A stretch of 64,000 nt of DNA from Deltaproteobacteria bacterium (GTDB taxonomy: Bacteria > Desulfobacterota > Syntrophia > Syntrophales > JAFGHS01): positions 1 to 64,000 of the forward strand of contig JAFGLN010000014.1 of NCBI GenBank assembly GCA_016928025.1. The letters are read 5' to 3'. Positions 60,257 through 64,000 of the stretch are shown piece after piece (position 1 is the first letter of the stretch; every line of letters begins with the position of its first letter). The notes under the pieces were generated by a model, which saw nothing but the letters and a program-made list of their open reading frames with translations, did no database searches and was not told the origin of the DNA. The position numbers and the translations under genes were made by a program.

Positions 60257-62680
60257 CTACATGAAACTGATAGGGTCCACGTCGCATTTGATCGTCAGGC
60301 CGTTTTGCCGTCCATTTTCGAGGATATGACGGGCAAATCCGTTCAACAAAGCACTATTTCGGCTTTTCAGCAGGAACTGCCAGCGGTACCGGCCCTTGAT
60401 CCTGGCAATGGGAGCCTCCGCCGGTCCCAGCAGATCGATCCGTCCCTGAAGTCCTTCGGTCATTAAAAATTCCTGGGCCAGCTTTCGAATATTTTCAATC
60501 CCCTGCATTCCCTGTTCCTGATTTCCACAGGAGATTTGAAGGTTTACGAAACGCGACCAGGGAGGATAGGAAAGCTCCTGGCGGATTTGCAGCTCTTGTT
60601 GATAGAATCCCTCATAGTCATGTTTTTTGGTATATTTAACGGCATAATGGTCGGGATTGAAGGTCTGGATAATGACCTTGCCGGGGGAAACACTCCTGCC
60701 ACCACGTCCCGCCACCTGCATGAGGGTTTGAAAGGTTCGTTCCGCGGCCCGGAAATCGGGCATGTTGAGCATGGCATCCGCCGAAACGACGCCCACGAGG
60801 GTGATATTCGGGAAATCATGTCCTTTGGTGATCATCTGGGTGCCGACCAGGATGTCAATCACCCCACGATCAAGGTCCTGTAGAATTTTCCCGAAGGCAC
60901 CTTTTCTTGCCGTTGTATCCGAGTCCATGCGAACGCAGCGGGCTTCAGGGAAAAATCGTTTGACTTCTTCCTCTAATTTTTCCGTCCCCGTCCCATAGGC
61001 ACAGACATGCTTCCCGCAGCATTCGGGGCACTGAAAAGCAGCCGGCACGGCATAATCGCAGTAATGGCACTTCAGACGGTTTTCCACGGCGTGATGTGTC
61101 AAGGAGACGGCGCAATTTCTACATTTAAAGACATAGCCGCATTCCGGACAGATTAAAAAGGTATTGTAACCGCGCCGGTTGAGAAAAAGCAGGATCTGCT
61201 TTTTCTTTTTCAAGGTGTCTTCCATTGCGTACAAAAGATGGGCAGATAGAACAGGCAAGTCTTTGGCCTTTTCTTTTCCATACAGGCGCATATCGACAAC
61301 TTCAACTTGAGGCATGGGACGGTCTTCCACCCGCTGGGGCAGGGCAAGGTAACGGTATTTACCCGTCCGGCCGTTATGGAAGGTCTGAAGACCGGGTGTG
61401 GCCGAGCCGAGAACAACCGTGGCTCCGGCAAGTTGGGCCTTCACGACCGCCAGGTCCCGCGCGTGATAACGTATTCTGTCTTCCTGCTTATAAGAATTGT
61501 CATGCTCTTCATCGCAAATGATCAGCTTTAAATTCCGGACCGGGGCAAAAAGGGCCGACCGGGCGCCGACAACTACTTTAATCTCATCCCGCTGAATTTG
61601 CCGCCACTGGTCAAAACGGCTTCCCGGCGCGATGCCGCTGTGAATCACCGCTGTCTTGAGATTGCCGAATTTTGTTTGAAACCGGCTCAACAGCTGAGGG
61701 GTCAGCGCAATTTCCGGCACCAGGTAAATGACGCTTCCGCCCTGGGCCAGGGCATCCTGAATGGCCTGGAGATAGACTTCCGTCTTACCGCTTCCCGTTA
61801 CCCCGTGGAGCAGGATCGCTGAAAAACGCTGGCCGGACAGTGCCGCTTTTATTTCGGCCAGCGCTTTTTCCTGAGCGGAATTAAGAGTAATTTTGCCGTT
61901 GGTCCGGCCGATGTCGTAAGATTGATCATGGGGCCGGTTGATTTCCTGTTCGCATACAAGAATGCAGCCTTTGGCCGAGAGATTTTTAATCGTTGGATAG
62001 GGATTGGCGAAAGCTTCCTGCAGGACTTTCATCGAGCAACGGCCCCGGCTTTCCAGAAAATTCATCACCTTTTCTTCCTTGGCCGTTAATTTTTCCTTCC
62101 CGGCCCAACTGGAATGGAGAGAAATCAATCTTTCTTTTTTAGGCTTAACCACCGCCTCGCTGAATCTTTCTTCCATTTTCAATAAACCGTCCCGGCACAG
62201 GGCATCAATGCTCCTTTTAATGTCCGGTTTGCCCAGCAGATATTTTAATCTCGATACATTGAGACCGGTCGGATAATCTGCCAGAATGTCCAAAATCTTT
62301 CGTTGGACGGGTGTTATTTGTCCATCGACCTGGCCGTCTTTGACCGGCAAAACCCATTGCTCCACTTTTTGTTCGATGCCTCCCGGCAAGATATGAACAA
62401 GGGTTTTCCCGATGGGATGGATGTAATAACGAGCCAGCCACCGGTAAAATTCGAAATCTTCTCTGGAAAAAAGCGGTTCGGCGTCGAGAAGATGGATGAT
62501 ATCCTTCACCTCTTCGCAGTCGGCGGAATCGCTTAATTCGACAATATAGCCGGTGACTTTTCGTTTTCCGAAGGGCAGAAGGGCCCTTTTGCCCACGCAA
62601 ATATCCTTCTCCAAGGCCGGGGGTACCGCATAGGTGAAGATTTTGTCAGTTGGAATATTGATGGCCGCCTTCACAAACAT
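60257..62680 (-). CDS. priA: Primosomal protein N' (PriA helicase)
   Basis: LLHGVTGSGKTEVYLQAIQ; ICDEEHDNSYKQEDRIRYHARDLAV; Zn-binding cysteines CPECGYVFKCRNCAVSLTHHAVENRLKCHYCDY. Confidence 0.97.
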   Translation of the reverse strand: MFVKAAINIPTDKIFTYAVPPALEKDICVGKRALLPFGKRKVTGYIVELSDSADCEEVKDIIHLLDAEPLFSREDFEFYRWLARYYIHPIGKTLVHILPGGIEQKVEQWVLPVKDGQVDGQITPVQRKILDILADYPTGLNVSRLKYLLGKPDIKRSIDALCRDGLLKMEERFSEAVVKPKKERLISLHSSWAGKEKLTAKEEKVMNFLESRGRCSMKVLQEAFANPYPTIKNLSAKGCILVCEQEINRPHDQSYDIGRTNGKITLNSAQEKALAEIKAALSGQRFSAILLHGVTGSGKTEVYLQAIQDALAQGGSVIYLVPEIALTPQLLSRFQTKFGNLKTAVIHSGIAPGSRFDQWRQIQRDEIKVVVGARSALFAPVRNLKLIICDEEHDNSYKQEDRIRYHARDLAVVKAQLAGATVVLGSATPGLQTFHNGRTGKYRYLALPQRVEDRPMPQVEVVDMRLYGKEKAKDLPVLSAHLLYAMEDTLKKKKQILLFLNRRGYNTFLICPECGYVFKCRNCAVSLTHHAVENRLKCHYCDYAVPAAFQCPECCGKHVCAYGTGTEKLEEEVKRFFPEARCVRMDSDTTARKGAFGKILQDLDRGVIDILVGTQMITKGHDFPNITLVGVVSADAMLNMPDFRAAERTFQTLMQVAGRGGRSVSPGKVIIQTFNPDHYAVKYTKKHDYEGFYQQELQIRQELSYPPWSRFVNLQISCGNQEQGMQGIENIRKLAQEFLMTEGLQGRIDLLGPAEAPIARIKGRYRWQFLLKSRNSALLNGFARHILENGRQNGLTIKCDVDPISFM

Positions 62681-62835
62681 TTCTTTTCCTTTGTTATGTA
62701 CCGGATATGGAGGATTGGTTGTGAATTAAACACGCGGAAGGGTGTTTACTATACGGCACGGAACCGGTGAGATCGGCTGCTGCTTTTCTGTCCGGCGCGG
62801 GTTGTTCTTAGGGAACTCTCCGGGAATAAAGGGTT

Positions 62836-63198
62836 TTATTCCCCTTTTTGCTTTTCCAGTTTTTCCTGTTTCGTTTTGCAGTCAATGCACAGGGTGGTCA
62901 CGGGTCTGGCGGCCAGCCTTTTTTCGGAAATCGGCCCGCCACAGACTTCACATATGCCGAATTCCCCGTCGTCGATACGTTTGATGGCCTCCTGCAACTT
63001 AAGGAGCAATTTTCTTTCCCGATCCCGGATGCGAAGCTCGAAGTTTCTGTCCGATTCAAGAGAAGCCCTATCGTTGGGATCGGGATAATTTTCCTTTCCG
63101 TTGGTCATATCGGAAACGGTTTTCTCCGCGTCATTGAGTAATTCATTGATCTTCTGATTAAGCATGTATCTGAAGTATTCCAGTTTTTCAGGTTTCAT
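62836..63198 (-). CDS. dksA: DksA/TraR-family zinc-finger transcription factor
   Basis: MKPEKLEYFRYMLNQKINELLNDAEKTV...DRASLESDRNFELRIRDRERKLLLKLQEAIKRIDDGEFGICEVCGGPISEKRLAARPVTTLCIDCK. Start at the internal ATG 63198. Confidence 0.93.
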   Translation of the reverse strand: MKPEKLEYFRYMLNQKINELLNDAEKTVSDMTNGKENYPDPNDRASLESDRNFELRIRDRERKLLLKLQEAIKRIDDGEFGICEVCGGPISEKRLAARPVTTLCIDCKTKQEKLEKQKGE

Positions 63199-63309
63199 AG
63201 CTCTCTTTCCCGTCCAAGACATTTCTCTTGAAGTAAATCGACTTTTGGTCATACCTAATGAAGCCCTTTTTGTCAAAGGAAAAATGACGGCTGCAGGTTC
63301 AAAATGGGA

Positions 63310-63792
63310 TTATGAATGGCCGTAAAATTTGACGATTTTGTCAATCATGTTGGTTGATGAGGCACCCTCTGTTTCCGGCATGATCAGGACTTTTCCGCCC
63401 CACTTTTTGACCACATCACCCCCCACGACGTCCTCTTGTTTCCAGTCGCCACCTTTGACGATGATGTCCGGTTTGAGGTATTCAATCAGTTTTAGAGGCG
63501 TCTCTTCAGAAAAGATGGTGACATAATCCACGGCGGCCAGAGACGCCAGAACATAGGCCCGGTCGGCCTCCGAATTGATCGGCCGATTTTCCCCTTTTAA
63601 TGCTCTCACCGAGGAATCGCTGTTCAGACCCAGCACGAAAACATCCCCCGTTTTTTTCGCTTCATTGAGGTATCGCGTATGGCCGACATGGAGAATATCG
63701 AAACAGCCGTTAGTAAACACGATCGTCTTGCCTTCTTTGCGGAGGCCATTAAGCTTCTCTTTCAATGATTCCCACGATAATATTTTGTCCAT
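63310..63792 (-). CDS. rfaE2: D-glycero-beta-D-manno-heptose 1-phosphate adenylyltransferase (RfaE2)
   Basis: IVFTNGCFDILHVGHTRYLNEAKKTGDVFVLGLNSDSSVRALKGENRPINSEADRAYVLASLAAVDYVTIF; VKGGDWKQEDVVGGDVV. Confidence 0.95.
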   Translation of the reverse strand: MDKILSWESLKEKLNGLRKEGKTIVFTNGCFDILHVGHTRYLNEAKKTGDVFVLGLNSDSSVRALKGENRPINSEADRAYVLASLAAVDYVTIFSEETPLKLIEYLKPDIIVKGGDWKQEDVVGGDVVKKWGGKVLIMPETEGASSTNMIDKIVKFYGHS

Positions 63793-63854
63793 GATTCCCG
63801 CACCCATTCATTATCATAAATTCTCAGATGGTCAAAAGGTCCATGGCGATTCAA

Positions 63855-63975
63855 GGCTTTGTAAAAAGTGCCGCAGGTAAGGCGCGCGAGTCACGCGGAA
63901 TGAGGCGTACTTTTTGCGTACGCCGGAATGACAAGGGACGATGCGCAACGCAACATCCGGCCTTTTTACGAAGCC
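63855..63975. repeat. About 120 bp imperfect inverted-repeat element
   Basis: Terminal GGCTTTGTAAAAAG (63855-63868) is the reverse complement of CTTTTTACGAAGCC (63962-63975) at 13/14 positions. The center carries GGCGTAC-tttttgc-GTACGCC. Confidence 0.6.
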
Positions 63976-64000
63976 GTCCCCTTTTCAAACCGCTCTGGCT

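Overview
This 64 kb window looks like the chromosome of an anaerobic, Gram-negative bacterium. A Desulfobacterota/Syntrophales-like host is my inference from gene content only. I saw no convincing rRNA, tRNA, CRISPR array or intact transposase. Contents, left to right: a truncated sensor kinase with an OmpR-type regulator; hcp divergent from a Crp/Fnr regulator; a decayed patch with a VapBC-like toxin-antitoxin pair; a UPF0182 protein; an alpha/beta hydrolase; an OYE-type flavin oxidoreductase; and a glycyl-radical enzyme with its activase and a 3-hydroxyacyl-CoA dehydrogenase. Then comes the most interesting locus, about 17.0-34.3 kb, all on the + strand: TonB, TonB-dependent receptor, BtuFCD/FecBCD-like importer, ABC-2 exporter, CobN-like chelatase with ChlI and ChlD, NikR, LarC and LarB. 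An AT-rich inverted repeat (10 bp arms, 14 nt spacer) lies just upstream of tonB. I read it as a candidate NikR-controlled nickel or metal-chelate acquisition and processing system. After this are a flavodoxin/ferredoxin protein, a diguanylate cyclase, an acetyl-CoA/acetyl-lysine gene set downstream of era, lpxC, an NtrYX-like two-component system, and a housekeeping block (dnaJ, purC, rsmB, fmt, priA, dksA, rfaE2). Several intergenic regions carry near-perfect odd-length palindromes of REP type, including two copies with an ATGGGGACRG core.
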